A stretch of 64,000 nucleotides of DNA from the NCBI GenBank assembly GCA_028285415.1, contig JANQPF010000014.1, forward strand, positions 166,929 through 230,928. The letters run 5' to 3'. The notes beneath the pieces are model-generated. The model did not search any database. It was not told where the DNA came from and worked only from the letters and a program-made list of their open reading frames with translations. The position numbers and the translations under genes were made by a program. Of the stretch, positions 1 through 9,229 are shown piece after piece (positions within the stretch are counted from its first letter, which is position 1; the number at the start of each line of letters is the position of its first letter). This DNA is from Pseudomonadales bacterium (lineage in GTDB: Bacteria > Pseudomonadota > Gammaproteobacteria > Pseudomonadales > Azotimanducaceae).

Positions 1-1
1 G

Positions 2-868
2 CAGCTGATTCAAGCCATCACTCCGGATCAAAACGCCTACTCGGTGGGTGACAGTCTTACCCACGAGCTGCTCATACACATTGAAGGCAACATCGGCTCG
101 ATCGCCGCACCCCAGGAGCTCGCGCTCGAGGAATCGAGCTTCCGCATATACCCGCAGGCGCCCGTCATCAATGACGATACCCAGGGGCCGGCCCTGCAAG
201 GCGCGCGCCTGCAGACGAGCACCATCGTCCCGCTCATTCCGGGCCAGCTGACCGTGCCTGCAACGCGGCTCATCTGGTGGGACACCACACGCGACCGCAT
301 GCGCATTGCCCAGGCACCCGCAATGTCCATCCTTTCCACCGGGACAGCCGTAGCGGATCTCAATCCACAATCTGACGGTAATGCCGTGCCCGGAGAGACC
401 ACCGACGAAGCTGAGATTCCACTATCGACATCCATTGCAAACGATGAGCTGCGAACGTGGATTGCCGGAGCTGCGCTCGCGGGACTGATCGCGCTCGTGG
501 TATTTCTGATGACGCGCAACGTGCAACGCCCGCAGCAGGCAGGCAAGCAAACCCGGGGACCGCAATCTCTTGCCCCGGAGGCGGCGCTCGACGAGGCATT
601 CCGCGCAAACGATTTGCGCGCAATCTACACCCACCTTCCCGTCGTGCTGGCCAAGCGCTGGGGCTGTTCGAGCGTCGAGGCCGTCACACGTCTGCGCGCT
701 GAAGAAGAGACTGCCAACGCCTACGCGGGGCTCGAACGGGCCTTGTACAAAAATCCGCCAGCCACCATGCAAACAGGCAATCTCGAGCCGCTGCAACGCG
801 CGCTCAACGCGCCGCTCGCGCGCGGTAGACGCCGAAGCGCCTATGCGCTGCCGGCGCTCTACTCCTGA
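2..868 (+). CDS. BatD-like protein, 3' part (5' end outside window)
   Basis: The frame is open from the window edge, so this is the C-terminal 288 residues of a longer protein. BatD proteins (oxygen tolerance family) are membrane-anchored, with periplasmic beta-rich repeats, one late transmembrane helix and a cytoplasmic tail, and are encoded with the VWA proteins BatA and BatB. Here a beta-rich stretch ends in a phrase about restoring the pI/pV of the repeat (IPGQLTVPATRLIWWD), which is typical of BatD. An acidic linker and one hydrophobic helix (WIAGAALAGLIALVVFLM) follow, then a basic, helical tail of about 120 residues. The start codon and the batA/B/C neighbours would lie upstream. The family call rests on architecture and the IRWWD-like phrase. 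Confidence 0.75.
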   Translation, partial: QLIQAITPDQNAYSVGDSLTHELLIHIEGNIGSIAAPQELALEESSFRIYPQAPVINDDTQGPALQGARLQTSTIVPLIPGQLTVPATRLIWWDTTRDRMRIAQAPAMSILSTGTAVADLNPQSDGNAVPGETTDEAEIPLSTSIANDELRTWIAGAALAGLIALVVFLMTRNVQRPQQAGKQTRGPQSLAPEAALDEAFRANDLRAIYTHLPVVLAKRWGCSSVEAVTRLRAEEETANAYAGLERALYKNPPATMQTGNLEPLQRALNAPLARGRRRSAYALPALYS

Positions 869-885
869 CGCCGTCTCACCTCACC

Positions 886-3549
886 TCAGGCGAGAGCTTT
901 CGTCACAATCTCGAACAGATCTTTTGACAGCGCGCTCGCGTCTGCAAGCTGGGTGAGACTCTGCCGCATGCGCTCCTGGCGGGCGGGATCGTAACGCTGC
1001 CAGCGTGTGAGCGGTGTGGCGAGCCGAGCCGCCATCTGCGGGTTCAGCTTATCGACCTCAGCAACCGCTCCGGCGAGATAGTCGTAACCGCTGCCATCCG
1101 GTTTGTGGAACGTGCGGTGATTGAACATGCCGAATACGGCGAGTACAGATCGCGCGCGATTCGGATTTTTCAGGTCAAAGCGGTCATGGCGCGTCAACGC
1201 TTCGATGCCGGCCACATCCGTCAGCGGGCTTTGCGCCTGCAGGCTGAACCACAGATCCAGGACCAGCGCTTCATGCTGCCATTTCTCGAAAAAATCGGCG
1301 AAGAGCGCCTGGCGAACATCTTCCGCGAGCCTCTCATGGCGGCTCGCCACAGCAAGCGCGGCACGCCGGTCGGTCAGATTGTCAGCACGCTCGTAGTGCG
1401 TGCGCACGAGATCAGCCAGATCGTTGCCGTCGAGCGCGCGGGCCAGACCGGCAAACCCGATGTTAGCGAGCGCGCGGTTGGCCATGCCCACAGCATCGGG
1501 CTGATAGGCACCCTCTTGACCATAGCGTTCGTAAAGCGACTGCCAGGTCTGCACGTGAGCCTTACCGAGACCATCGAGCATTGCCTCACGCGCATTCACC
1601 ACAGCCATGACCTCAAACGTCTCGAGCTGCTCGAAGAGGTAATTTTCATCAGGCACGGTCAGCATCGTCGCCGCCAGTAGCTTCGCTTCCGCGTTGTCGC
1701 CGAGGTTGAACGCCTCCCGGGCAACGTCGCCAACCAGCTGCTCCAGATCCACGCCCTCAATCTGCGCGCTGGCGCCAAAATGCTTGACCCAAAGCGTCTG
1801 CAGGGCATCCCATCGAACAAAACCGTCCACGTCGTGTCTGGCGAGAAAACCAAGCTCCGCGTCAGGGCGCGCATGGTGCACCCTGACGGGTGCGGAGAAG
1901 CCGCGTAAAAAGCTGAGCACGGGCTTCGAGGTCAGACCGTTGAAACTCAGCGTGGCTTTGGCGTTCCTCAGCTGCACCAGCGCGGTGGCGCCACCGTCAC
2001 GACTTTCCCACTGCTCGGTCGACGCCGCAAGCGCGCCACCTACATCCACGCTCTGCACACCGTTGTCGTCCTCGACGAGCAATCCCAGCGCAACCGGCAT
2101 GTGAAACGGAAGTTTGTCTGGCTGCCCGGGCGTTGCCGGGCACGTCTGCTCAATCTCAACGGTGTATGTGTCGTCGACATAGTGGTCTCGCACCGAAAGC
2201 AACGGCGTCCCGGCCTGCTCGTACCACCGTTTGAACTGCGTGAGATCCAGCTGACCGACTTCCGCCATGCTCGCAGCAAAGTCGTCGGTGGTGGCCGCCG
2301 AGCCGTCGAAACGATCGAAGTAGAGGTCCGTCGCCGCGCGGAATTTGTCTTCACCGAGAAGCGTGTGGTACATCCGCACAACCTCCGCACCTTTCTCGTA
2401 GATTGTGGTCGTGTAGAAATTGGAGATTTCGATGTAGGACTGCGGACGCACCGGATGTGCCAGCGGACCGCCGTCCTCGGCAAACTGCACCGAACGTAGA
2501 AACGTCACGTCTTCGATGCGTTTGACGGGGCGTGAGTTCATGTCCGAGGAGAATTCTGTGTCACGAAACACCGTAAACCCTTCCTTCAGACTCAGCTGAA
2601 ACCAGTCCCGGCAGGTGACGCGATTACCCGACCAGTTGTGGAAATACTCGTGGGCAACAACCGCCTCCACCCGTTGGTAAGCCGCGTCAGTGGCCGTATC
2701 CGGCGAGGCGAGAACGCAGGCGGTGTTGAATATGTTGAGTCCTTTGTTTTCCATGGCGCCCATGTTGAAGTCTTCGACGGCCACGATCATGAAAATGTCC
2801 AGGTCGTATTCCCGCCCGAAACGCTCTTCGTCCCAGCTCATGGATCGCTTGAGCACACCCATCGCGTAGTGGCACTGATCAATGTTGTGCGCTTCGGAGT
2901 AGATGCGTAGCTCTATTTCCCGCCCGCTCATGGTCGTGAAGCTGTCTGTTATGACTTCGAGATCACCGGCAACGAGCGCAAACAGATAGCTCGGCTTGGG
3001 AAAAGGATCTTCCCACGTGGCGCTGTGACGACCAGCCTTCGGCTCACTTTCCGAAACCAGATTGCCGTTTGAAAGCAACGTCGGATAGGCCGCCGCATCG
3101 GCAATGACGGTCGTGCGAAAACGCGCCAGCACGTCCGGGCGATCCTGATAGTAGGTGATCTTGCGGAAGCCTTCAGCCTCACATTGTGTGCAGTACATGT
3201 GGCTGGAACGGTAGAGGCCCTCGAGCGCTGTGTTTTCTTCAGGCTTGATGCGGGTGACAATTTCCACTTCAGCGCCAGCGCCGAGCCCGTGCAGGGTCAG
3301 GCTCTCTTCATCGAGCGCATACTCATTGGCGCTGAGCTCCCGTCCATCGAGACGCACCGAAACGAGCTCGAGATCCTGGCCGTCGAGGGTCACGGAATCC
3401 GCGTCTGCGTCCAGACGCTCGAGACGCATGGTGTTGGTCACCGTCGTCTCGCCATCGTGGATGTCGAACACGAGTTCCGTCTCCCGGGTGGTGTAACCCG
3501 GTGCGCGATACTCCTCCAGCCTGATTTCGCGAGGTTGCCCCTCTTTCAT
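886..3549 (-). CDS. pepN: Aminopeptidase N (M1 family zinc metallopeptidase)
   Basis: This cytoplasmic enzyme removes N-terminal residues from peptides. The 887-residue product is close to the 870 of the E. coli enzyme. The exopeptidase motif GAMEN lies at residues 264-268. The zinc site HEYFH lies at 300-304 with the third ligand Glu323, giving the HEXXH-X18-E pattern. The chosen ATG has GGAG six bases upstream; the open frame runs about 170 codons further, but that extension is antisense to the DUF2797 gene and not protein-like. It lies tail to tail with the BatD-like gene and 29 bases downstream of the DUF2797 gene, an arrangement I recall from Pseudomonas and relatives. Confidence 0.97.
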   Translation of the reverse strand: MKEGQPREIRLEEYRAPGYTTRETELVFDIHDGETTVTNTMRLERLDADADSVTLDGQDLELVSVRLDGRELSANEYALDEESLTLHGLGAGAEVEIVTRIKPEENTALEGLYRSSHMYCTQCEAEGFRKITYYQDRPDVLARFRTTVIADAAAYPTLLSNGNLVSESEPKAGRHSATWEDPFPKPSYLFALVAGDLEVITDSFTTMSGREIELRIYSEAHNIDQCHYAMGVLKRSMSWDEERFGREYDLDIFMIVAVEDFNMGAMENKGLNIFNTACVLASPDTATDAAYQRVEAVVAHEYFHNWSGNRVTCRDWFQLSLKEGFTVFRDTEFSSDMNSRPVKRIEDVTFLRSVQFAEDGGPLAHPVRPQSYIEISNFYTTTIYEKGAEVVRMYHTLLGEDKFRAATDLYFDRFDGSAATTDDFAASMAEVGQLDLTQFKRWYEQAGTPLLSVRDHYVDDTYTVEIEQTCPATPGQPDKLPFHMPVALGLLVEDDNGVQSVDVGGALAASTEQWESRDGGATALVQLRNAKATLSFNGLTSKPVLSFLRGFSAPVRVHHARPDAELGFLARHDVDGFVRWDALQTLWVKHFGASAQIEGVDLEQLVGDVAREAFNLGDNAEAKLLAATMLTVPDENYLFEQLETFEVMAVVNAREAMLDGLGKAHVQTWQSLYERYGQEGAYQPDAVGMANRALANIGFAGLARALDGNDLADLVRTHYERADNLTDRRAALAVASRHERLAEDVRQALFADFFEKWQHEALVLDLWFSLQAQSPLTDVAGIEALTRHDRFDLKNPNRARSVLAVFGMFNHRTFHKPDGSGYDYLAGAVAEVDKLNPQMAARLATPLTRWQRYDPARQERMRQSLTQLADASALSKDLFEIVTKALA

Positions 3550-3578
3550 ATCAACTCCGTATGCCTGTGATCTTCTGA

Positions 3579-4499
3579 CTAGAACAGCGACATCTGCTCG
3601 TTGTTGCTGATTGCCTCCGGCGCGAACGGCGCGCCCACCGTCACATCGATGGCAGCGCCGCGATGATCGGCGAGATTGAACGCCCCCGTACTCATGAGCA
3701 GGTACTGGCCGACAACGCCCTGTACATTGTCGCAGATCTCCAGATGCTCCGCGTTTACCGACAGACGCTGGGGCGGACTGTAGGACAGAACCGGATAGCT
3801 GATCCGTAGCGGCGTGACCGCATCCTCCCAGACACAGGCCCCGAGCTCGGCGGATGGCACGTTCGCAGCGCTGAGACTGGCGAATTCCGGCAGCTGTTCG
3901 CGCAGCATCCCGGCAAGCTCCGGCAGGTCGGTCCGTTTGACGCCACCGCTGACGAGCTTGCGCCAGTCGGTACGGTCGTTCAGGTGCCGTTTGAAATGTG
4001 CTTCGACGACACCGGCCGCACGCCGCGACGGCGCTCGCGCGATCACCAGCGCCTCGGTAGCCCCCTGATCGATCCAACGGCGCCGTTCGCGTCCGGAACG
4101 GGTGAGTCCAATTTTGGGGCCGCTGCTGTTGGCCAGGTAAACGGCGTGCGGCTGCATGCAGAACGACTCACCCCAGGACGGCTCGCGGCAGGTGCCGGCG
4201 TCATAGTGACAGCGTTCGGGACTCACCACGCAGAGATCACAGCGGGCAAGCGTGGTGAAGCAGTCATAACAGTGCCCACCGGCATAAAGCTTACGTACCA
4301 CTTTGTCACAGGCAATACACGCGAGCGGCGGCACGAACGTCAGCCGCACTCCCTGCCCGAGGAGCTCTGCGAACGGCACCAACACGTCATCCAGGCGAAG
4401 CGCAAACTGCGGCGCCAGGTTGCCGTTTTCTCCGTCTTCGAGCTCAACCTCGAGACCGTGAAGACGACCTTGGCGGCGAACCTGCCCCAATTCGCTCAC
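3579..4499 (-). CDS. DUF2797 family protein (cysteine-rich, possible metal binding)
   Basis: This conserved protein of unknown function has 306 residues from the chosen GTG. The family hallmark is in the N-terminal third: a CIAC pair, a HCYDC pair, an RCDLC pair, then the phrase TCREPSWGE. Together these suggest a zinc-ribbon-like cluster. The chosen GTG gives the usual short lead-in to the RRQGRLHGLEVEL segment; a longer frame reaches into the divergent xdhC-like gene and was not used. The start has no strong ribosome binding site, so it is uncertain by a few codons. The gene sits just upstream of pepN on the same strand and is probably co-transcribed. No biochemical role should be assigned. 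Confidence 0.85.
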   Translation of the reverse strand: MSELGQVRRQGRLHGLEVELEDGENGNLAPQFALRLDDVLVPFAELLGQGVRLTFVPPLACIACDKVVRKLYAGGHCYDCFTTLARCDLCVVSPERCHYDAGTCREPSWGESFCMQPHAVYLANSSGPKIGLTRSGRERRRWIDQGATEALVIARAPSRRAAGVVEAHFKRHLNDRTDWRKLVSGGVKRTDLPELAGMLREQLPEFASLSAANVPSAELGACVWEDAVTPLRISYPVLSYSPPQRLSVNAEHLEICDNVQGVVGQYLLMSTGAFNLADHRGAAIDVTVGAPFAPEAISNNEQMSLF

Positions 4500-4571
4500 G
4501 GGCAGGGTAGATGGTGTAAAATCATGACCCAGTGTTACGCAGCTCCCAAGCTGGATGCAAGAGAGGTCATC

Positions 4572-5573
4572 GTGCAGGCAGTAGACAAAGAGGTACTCAG
4601 TCAGATTCTGAAGTGGCTGCAAGCAGGTCAGTCCTGCTGGCTGGCCACGGTCGTCCAGACTTGGGGATCATCGCCACGCCCGGTGGGGTCGCTGCTCGGT
4701 TGCAACCAGGACGGCCAGATAGTCGGCTCGCTGTCCGGCGGCTGCGTCGAAGACGACCTCCTGGAGAAACTCACGAGCGGGCAGCTCGCAGCAGACAAGG
4801 CGCAGTTCTTTGCATACGGCGTGACAGAGGAAGACACGGAAAAATTCGGCCTCCCCTGCGGCGGCCACCTTTACATCGTGGTTGAACCGCAAACGGCTGA
4901 TGCCACCACGATCGAACACTTCGAAACGCTGAACACGGCCTTGCAGAATCGGCAGTGCGCCGAGCGCCGGGTGGATCTCAAATCCGGATCCGTCAGCGTC
5001 CGAAGCGTCGAGCGTCACGCCCCCCTCGTCTGGGAAGACACCAGCGAAGTGCTGACGCATACCTACGGACCGCGTTTCCAACTCTTCATCATTGGTTCGG
5101 GCATGGTCAGCAAATACCTTGCGGAGCTGGCGCTGATGCTCGACTACGAGGTCACCGTGTGCGACCCGCGCGCGGAGCTGCTGGCCGAGTTTGGCGTGGA
5201 CGGCGTCGAGACGATCGCAGACATGCCGGACGACGCTATCCGCGATCACGCAAAGGACGAGTCGACGGCCATTGTTGCCCTCACCCACGATCCACGTATC
5301 GACGACATGGGAATGATGGAGGCGCTGACGACGGACGCGTTCTACATCGGCGCCATGGGCTCTTCGCGGACCTCGGCCAGCCGGCGTGAGCGGTTGCTTG
5401 CGCTCGACGTGAGCCCAAGTGATCTCGACAAGCTGCACGCGCCGATTGGTCTTTCTATCGGCAGCAAAACGCCCCCCGAGATTGCGATCGCAATTCTTGC
5501 GGAGATCACCGCGGTGCGAAAACAGCGCCTGCCCGAAGCCGTTGAGAGCCTCAGCCGCGTCAGCGCGGGTTGA
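4572..5573 (+). CDS. XdhC/CoxI family protein (molybdenum cofactor handling)
   Basis: XdhC-family proteins bind molybdenum cofactor and help its sulfuration and insertion into xanthine-dehydrogenase-type enzymes. The 333-residue protein has the N-terminal XdhC_CoxI domain (TWGSSPRPVGSLL, then SLSGGCVEDDL) and a C-terminal Rossmann domain beginning FIIGSGMVSKYLAEL. The GTG start was preferred because GAGAGG lies five bases before it and the protein then begins at the usual place; an ATG at 4524 in frame is the alternative. It is divergent from the DUF2797 gene. Its stop overlaps the TTG start of the MocA-like gene, so the two form an operon. No molybdenum hydroxylase is encoded in this window. 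Confidence 0.9.
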   Translation: MQAVDKEVLSQILKWLQAGQSCWLATVVQTWGSSPRPVGSLLGCNQDGQIVGSLSGGCVEDDLLEKLTSGQLAADKAQFFAYGVTEEDTEKFGLPCGGHLYIVVEPQTADATTIEHFETLNTALQNRQCAERRVDLKSGSVSVRSVERHAPLVWEDTSEVLTHTYGPRFQLFIIGSGMVSKYLAELALMLDYEVTVCDPRAELLAEFGVDGVETIADMPDDAIRDHAKDESTAIVALTHDPRIDDMGMMEALTTDAFYIGAMGSSRTSASRRERLLALDVSPSDLDKLHAPIGLSIGSKTPPEIAIAILAEITAVRKQRLPEAVESLSRVSAG

Positions 5574-6166
5574 ATACGCCTCTCACCGGCGCCGTCATTC
5601 TAGGCGCAGGCTTTTCTCGCCGGTTCGGCAACGCGGACAAACGTCTGGCCCGCCTGCCTGACGGTCGCACCGTTGCTGAGACGACGGTTGCCATCTACTG
5701 CGAAGCTTTCAGTGCCTGCCGGGTGGTGCTGCGTACCGATGACGACGAGCTTGCCGAAATTCTCCGGCCTTTCCCGGTAGAACTCGTGTTCACAGCGGAC
5801 GCAGCCGCCGGCATGGGCCACTCACTGTCAGCCGGCGTGCAGAACATCGATTGGGATTGGACGTTCGTTGCTCTGCTCGACATGCCCTGGGTCAGGACCG
5901 CCACTCTCCGCGAGCTCATCGCAGCGACCACAGCCGAGCCGGCGCCGACGATTGTGCAGCCTTTCTATCGAGCGCGCCCCGAGGCGCCTGCCCACCCGGT
6001 GGGTTTTGCCCGCAGTTTGCTGCCGGAGCTTGCCGCCACCCGCGGCGACCAGGGTGCCCGCAGCGTTGTGCAGGCGCACCGTGAGACGACGGTCAGGGTT
6101 GCGAGCGACGATGCGGGTCTCGTGCGCGACATCGATTCACCGGAGGACATACCGGCGCGCGGATGA
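5570..6166 (+). CDS. MocA/MobA-like nucleotidyltransferase
   Basis: The likely role is cytidylyl- or guanylyltransfer to molybdopterin during cofactor maturation. The 198-residue protein opens with the NTP-transferase loop ILGAGFSRRFGNADK, the G-x-S-R-R-F-G ... K pattern of MocA/MobA enzymes. A mid-domain LLDMPWV segment takes the place of the usual metal-binding LGDMP loop. The TTG start sits inside the upstream TGA (TTGA overlap), indicating translational coupling to the XdhC-like gene. The XdhC-MocA pairing is common beside xanthine dehydrogenase or CO-dehydrogenase-type genes, and favours the MocA (cytidylyl) reading over MobA. Substrate specificity cannot be settled by eye. Confidence 0.8.
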   Translation: MNTPLTGAVILGAGFSRRFGNADKRLARLPDGRTVAETTVAIYCEAFSACRVVLRTDDDELAEILRPFPVELVFTADAAAGMGHSLSAGVQNIDWDWTFVALLDMPWVRTATLRELIAATTAEPAPTIVQPFYRARPEAPAHPVGFARSLLPELAATRGDQGARSVVQAHRETTVRVASDDAGLVRDIDSPEDIPARG

Positions 6167-6239
6167 GCTGACCAGGCAGCGCGCGGCAATGCACCGCGGC
6201 TCGTCTAGACTGAAGGTGAGTCACCGACGTTGCGAGAGT

Positions 6240-7076
6240 ATGAGCAATCCCGCCAGCAGTGCCTGCGAACAAATCACCGAAGCGCTTCAAAACGACCGGC
6301 TGGAGTTGCCCACGCTGCCAGAGGTGGCCTTCAAGGTGCGCGACGTCGCCGAGCAGGACGACGTCACCATCCCAACGCTCTGCCGGGTCATCGAGCAGGA
6401 TCCGGCGCTCGCGGCACACCTGATCAAAGTGGCCAACTCGCCGCTGTTTCGCGTCACCCGCACCATGCAGGACCTGAATTCGGCGATCAGCCGCATGGGG
6501 ACACAGTACTCGGCAACGCTGTCGGTGGGTCTTGCCATGCGCCAGATGTACCAGGCGACGTCTGAGATCATCGACCGCAGGCTGCGCGATACGTGGGCGC
6601 ACGCCTGTGACGTGGCCGCCGTGAGCGGCGTCATCACCCAGCATTTCACCACACTGCGCAAAGACCAGGCCGTGCTCGCAGGTCTGACACATGCAATCGG
6701 CAGCCTGCCGATTCTCACCTGGGCGGAGCACAACCCACGCCTCGTCGGCGACAGCCTGACTCTGCAGGCTGTCATCGACGTCATGCAGGGTCACATCGGC
6801 GGACAGATTCTGCGTCGCTGGAACTTCCCCGAAGAGATTGCCGCGGTGCCGGAGCAGTTCACCGATTTTGATCGCAAACCCGGTGCTCCGGATCTCGTCG
6901 ACGTTGTCATGGCAAGCCATCTGATTACGCTCGACAACCCCGAACATCCTCACTGCAAGATTGCGTCGCTGTCCGAGTCCGCATTTGATCGCATGGGATT
7001 CGACCCCAACGACGAGCAGGGTGCTTTTGCAGAGCTTGCAGGCGAAATCGCCGAGGCGCGGGCTAGCTTTGCATGA
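6240..7076 (+). CDS. HDOD domain protein
   Basis: HDOD proteins are cytoplasmic signalling or scaffold proteins related to HD phosphohydrolases but usually without the full metal site. The 278-residue protein carries the typical N-terminal phrase LPTLPEVAFKVRDVAEQDD, then VIEQDPALAAHLIKVANSPLF, which is diagnostic for HDOD. A helical C-terminal region follows, with HAIGSLPIL where HD enzymes have their HD. No additional GGDEF, EAL or receiver domain is attached. It ends 15 bases before the convergent nadK. An HDOD gene beside NAD kinase is familiar in gammaproteobacteria. Confidence 0.9.
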   Translation: MSNPASSACEQITEALQNDRLELPTLPEVAFKVRDVAEQDDVTIPTLCRVIEQDPALAAHLIKVANSPLFRVTRTMQDLNSAISRMGTQYSATLSVGLAMRQMYQATSEIIDRRLRDTWAHACDVAAVSGVITQHFTTLRKDQAVLAGLTHAIGSLPILTWAEHNPRLVGDSLTLQAVIDVMQGHIGGQILRRWNFPEEIAAVPEQFTDFDRKPGAPDLVDVVMASHLITLDNPEHPHCKIASLSESAFDRMGFDPNDEQGAFAELAGEIAEARASFA

Positions 7077-7091
7077 GGCGGGTGCGGTAAC

Positions 7092-7991
7092 TCAACCGCT
7101 CTGTCCCCCCAGACGACTGGCCCAGTCGAGCTTGCTGCGGCAGGCTTCATAGAAGTTATGTCCCGTGGGGTAGACGAGCTTCAGCGGGTGCGCGTACTTC
7201 GACACGACCACTTCGTCGCCGACATCGAGCGGCACATTGACCTGCGAATCGAAGCTGAGCTCCGCGGCGGTATCGGCGGTGCGCAGCACTTTGATTTTGA
7301 TCTCAGCATCACCACGCACGACCAGCGGTCGGGAGGTCAGCGTATGCGGGAACATCGGCACGATGACAATGGCGTCCAGACTCGGATGCATGATCGGGCC
7401 GCCCGCCGACAGCGCGTATGCCGTGGACCCGGTTGGGCTCGCCACAATTAAACCGTCAGAGCGTTGGTCGTATACGTAGCTGTCGTCCACCCAGAGTGCA
7501 AACTCCATCATGCGCGCCATGGTTCCGGGGTGCATGACCACGTCGTTGAGCGCCATGGCGCGGGCCACGTCAGTACCCTCCCGCTGCACCGTTGCGCTCA
7601 GCAGGAAATGGTCTTCGATGCTGAACTCCCCGGTGAGGATGCCGCCAATCTGTGTATCGAGCTGATCCGGGGAGACCGCGGCAAGGAATCCAAGGCCACC
7701 TCGATTCACTCCCACCACGGGCACGCCGTCCAGAGCGATGTCTCGAGAAACGCCAAGCAAGCTGCCATCACCGCCGACGACCACCACAAGATCGCTGACC
7801 TCGCCAAGCGCTTTGCGCGGCAGCGTGCGCCGGGCAGCGTCCGAGGCCGGCAGAAATCCGGCGGTGGCATCTTCGAACACCACGTCCACCCCGTGTTCCT
7901 CGAGCACCTGCTCAACGGCAAGGACCGTATCGGCAATGTTGCGCCGTTGACGGCGCGCAACCACAGCAACCGTGGCAAATTGACTACTCAT
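7092..7991 (-). CDS. nadK: NAD kinase
   Basis: The enzyme phosphorylates NAD+ to NADP+ with ATP or polyphosphate in the cytoplasm. The 299-residue length is typical. The catalytic GGDGS motif occurs in VVVVGGDGSLLGVSRD. The following segment VNRGGLGFLA and the central DGLIVASPTGSTAYALSAGGPI loop, both highly conserved in the family, are present. The usual Asn-Glu pair reads Asn-Asp (ALNDVV), a common variant. It is transcribed towards the HDOD gene and diverges from cysE across about 150 bases. Confidence 0.97.
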   Translation of the reverse strand: MSSQFATVAVVARRQRRNIADTVLAVEQVLEEHGVDVVFEDATAGFLPASDAARRTLPRKALGEVSDLVVVVGGDGSLLGVSRDIALDGVPVVGVNRGGLGFLAAVSPDQLDTQIGGILTGEFSIEDHFLLSATVQREGTDVARAMALNDVVMHPGTMARMMEFALWVDDSYVYDQRSDGLIVASPTGSTAYALSAGGPIMHPSLDAIVIVPMFPHTLTSRPLVVRGDAEIKIKVLRTADTAAELSFDSQVNVPLDVGDEVVVSKYAHPLKLVYPTGHNFYEACRSKLDWASRLGGQSG

Positions 7992-8143
7992 GTGGACACC
8001 CTACACAGCCTCGAACCGAGGCTCAATCTTGAACAATTTGCACTTCCCGCGGGGCATTCGTGCGCATTTGTCGGTTGCAAATCGTCCTCATCCGGCTACG
8101 CTTCGCCGAACTTGTCATCAGCACGTCGAGCGAGGCAGCGCAT

Positions 8144-8995
8144 ATGAGCCAGCTGAGCAACATCAGCAGCCGATTCAGTCAGGTCATTGCCGACGCCAGG
8201 ACCTCCGACCTGGCCAGCGTTACCGGCCCCGGTGATCTGTGGCCGCTGATGCGCGCCGAAGCGGAAAGGAAGGCACAGGAAGAGCCGATTCTCGGCAGCT
8301 ACTTCCACGCGACAATTCTCAACCACGCCACCTTTGGCGATGCCCTGAGCTTTCGCCTCGCCAGCAAACTCGACAATCCCATGCTCCCGACCATGCTGAT
8401 ACGCGACGTGATTGCCGAAGCCATGGCAGCGGACGAAACGCTGCTCTCATCCGCGGAAATCGACGTACTGGCAACTTACACTCGCGACCCCGCGTGTGAT
8501 GATCTGTCCACCCCGTTTCTGTTCTTCAAAGGTTTCCACGCATTGCAGGCGCACCGCGTCGCGCACTGGCTGTGGCAGGCAGGGCGGAAAACCCTGGCGC
8601 AGTTTTTTCAGAACCAGATCAGCGTGACGCTCGGCGTGGACATACATCCCGCCGCCCGAATGGGCTCAGGGATCATGTTCGACCACGCAACCGGCATTGT
8701 CATCGGCGAAACCGCGGTGGTAGAGGACGACGTCTCGATCCTGCACTCCGTGACCCTCGGCGGGACGGGTAAAAGCAGCGGGGATCGTCATCCGAAAATC
8801 CGCAAAGGGGTCCTGCTGTCGTCAGGCTGCAAGATCATCGGCAACATCGAGGTAGGCACGAACGCCAAGGTGGGTGCCGGCAGCGTCGTCCTGAGCGACG
8901 TGCCTCCCAACGTCACGGTGGCCGGCGTGCCTGCAAAAATTGTTGCGCAGGGACACGGCATACCGGCCCACGACATGGATCAGAGCATTACCTGA
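8144..8995 (+). CDS. cysE: Serine O-acetyltransferase
   Basis: CysE makes O-acetylserine from serine and acetyl-CoA, the first step of cysteine synthesis. At 283 residues it is slightly longer than the E. coli protein. It has the N-terminal helical SATase domain (RDVIAEAMAADE, then FLFFKGFHALQAHRVAHWLW). A left-handed hexapeptide-repeat domain follows, with the active-site histidine segments DHATGIVIGET and GDRHPKI. GAGG nine bases before the ATG supports the start; the frame is open further upstream without a better site. A small zinc-ribbon gene starts two bases after the stop. The C-terminal tail ends in Ile-Thr rather than the longer Ile-ended tail that binds cysteine synthase in enterics. 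Confidence 0.96.
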   Translation: MSQLSNISSRFSQVIADARTSDLASVTGPGDLWPLMRAEAERKAQEEPILGSYFHATILNHATFGDALSFRLASKLDNPMLPTMLIRDVIAEAMAADETLLSSAEIDVLATYTRDPACDDLSTPFLFFKGFHALQAHRVAHWLWQAGRKTLAQFFQNQISVTLGVDIHPAARMGSGIMFDHATGIVIGETAVVEDDVSILHSVTLGGTGKSSGDRHPKIRKGVLLSSGCKIIGNIEVGTNAKVGAGSVVLSDVPPNVTVAGVPAKIVAQGHGIPAHDMDQSIT

Positions 8996-8997
8996 GT

Positions 8998-9222
8998 ATG
9001 AGCGAGACCCCGGCCGAACCCCATCCTCCGCGCTGCCCGGCCTGTGACATCGTCGGTGTGGAGCACATTGTCAGCACGCCGAGCAAAGAACGCTCACGCG
9101 TGAAGCAGCCCTGGTTCTACGTGGTGCACTGCGCCGCCTGCGGACACGTCTACAACACGATTACCAAGCACAATTTCACACAGACGGTGACGCCAAATTT
9201 TGTGCTGCCGAAGCCGAGCTGA
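8998..9222 (+). CDS. Small zinc-ribbon protein
   Basis: This 74-residue protein of unknown function has two CxxC pairs: CPAC near residue 13 and CAAC near residue 46. They are separated by a basic, aromatic segment (KQPWFYVVH). This four-cysteine arrangement fits a treble-clef or zinc-ribbon fold. The ATG lies two bases after the cysE stop, so it is very likely translated from the cysE transcript. It ends eight bases from the convergent DsbA-like gene. No enzymatic motif is visible; nucleic-acid binding or protein interaction are both possible. Confidence 0.75.
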   Translation: MSETPAEPHPPRCPACDIVGVEHIVSTPSKERSRVKQPWFYVVHCAACGHVYNTITKHNFTQTVTPNFVLPKPS

Positions 9223-9229
9223 GAAGACC

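Noticed and set aside
3984..4571. Long N-terminal extension of the XdhC-like frame
   Set aside because: The extension is antisense to the DUF2797 gene, is rich in Arg and His, and does not match XdhC proteins, which begin near the GTG with a good ribosome binding site.
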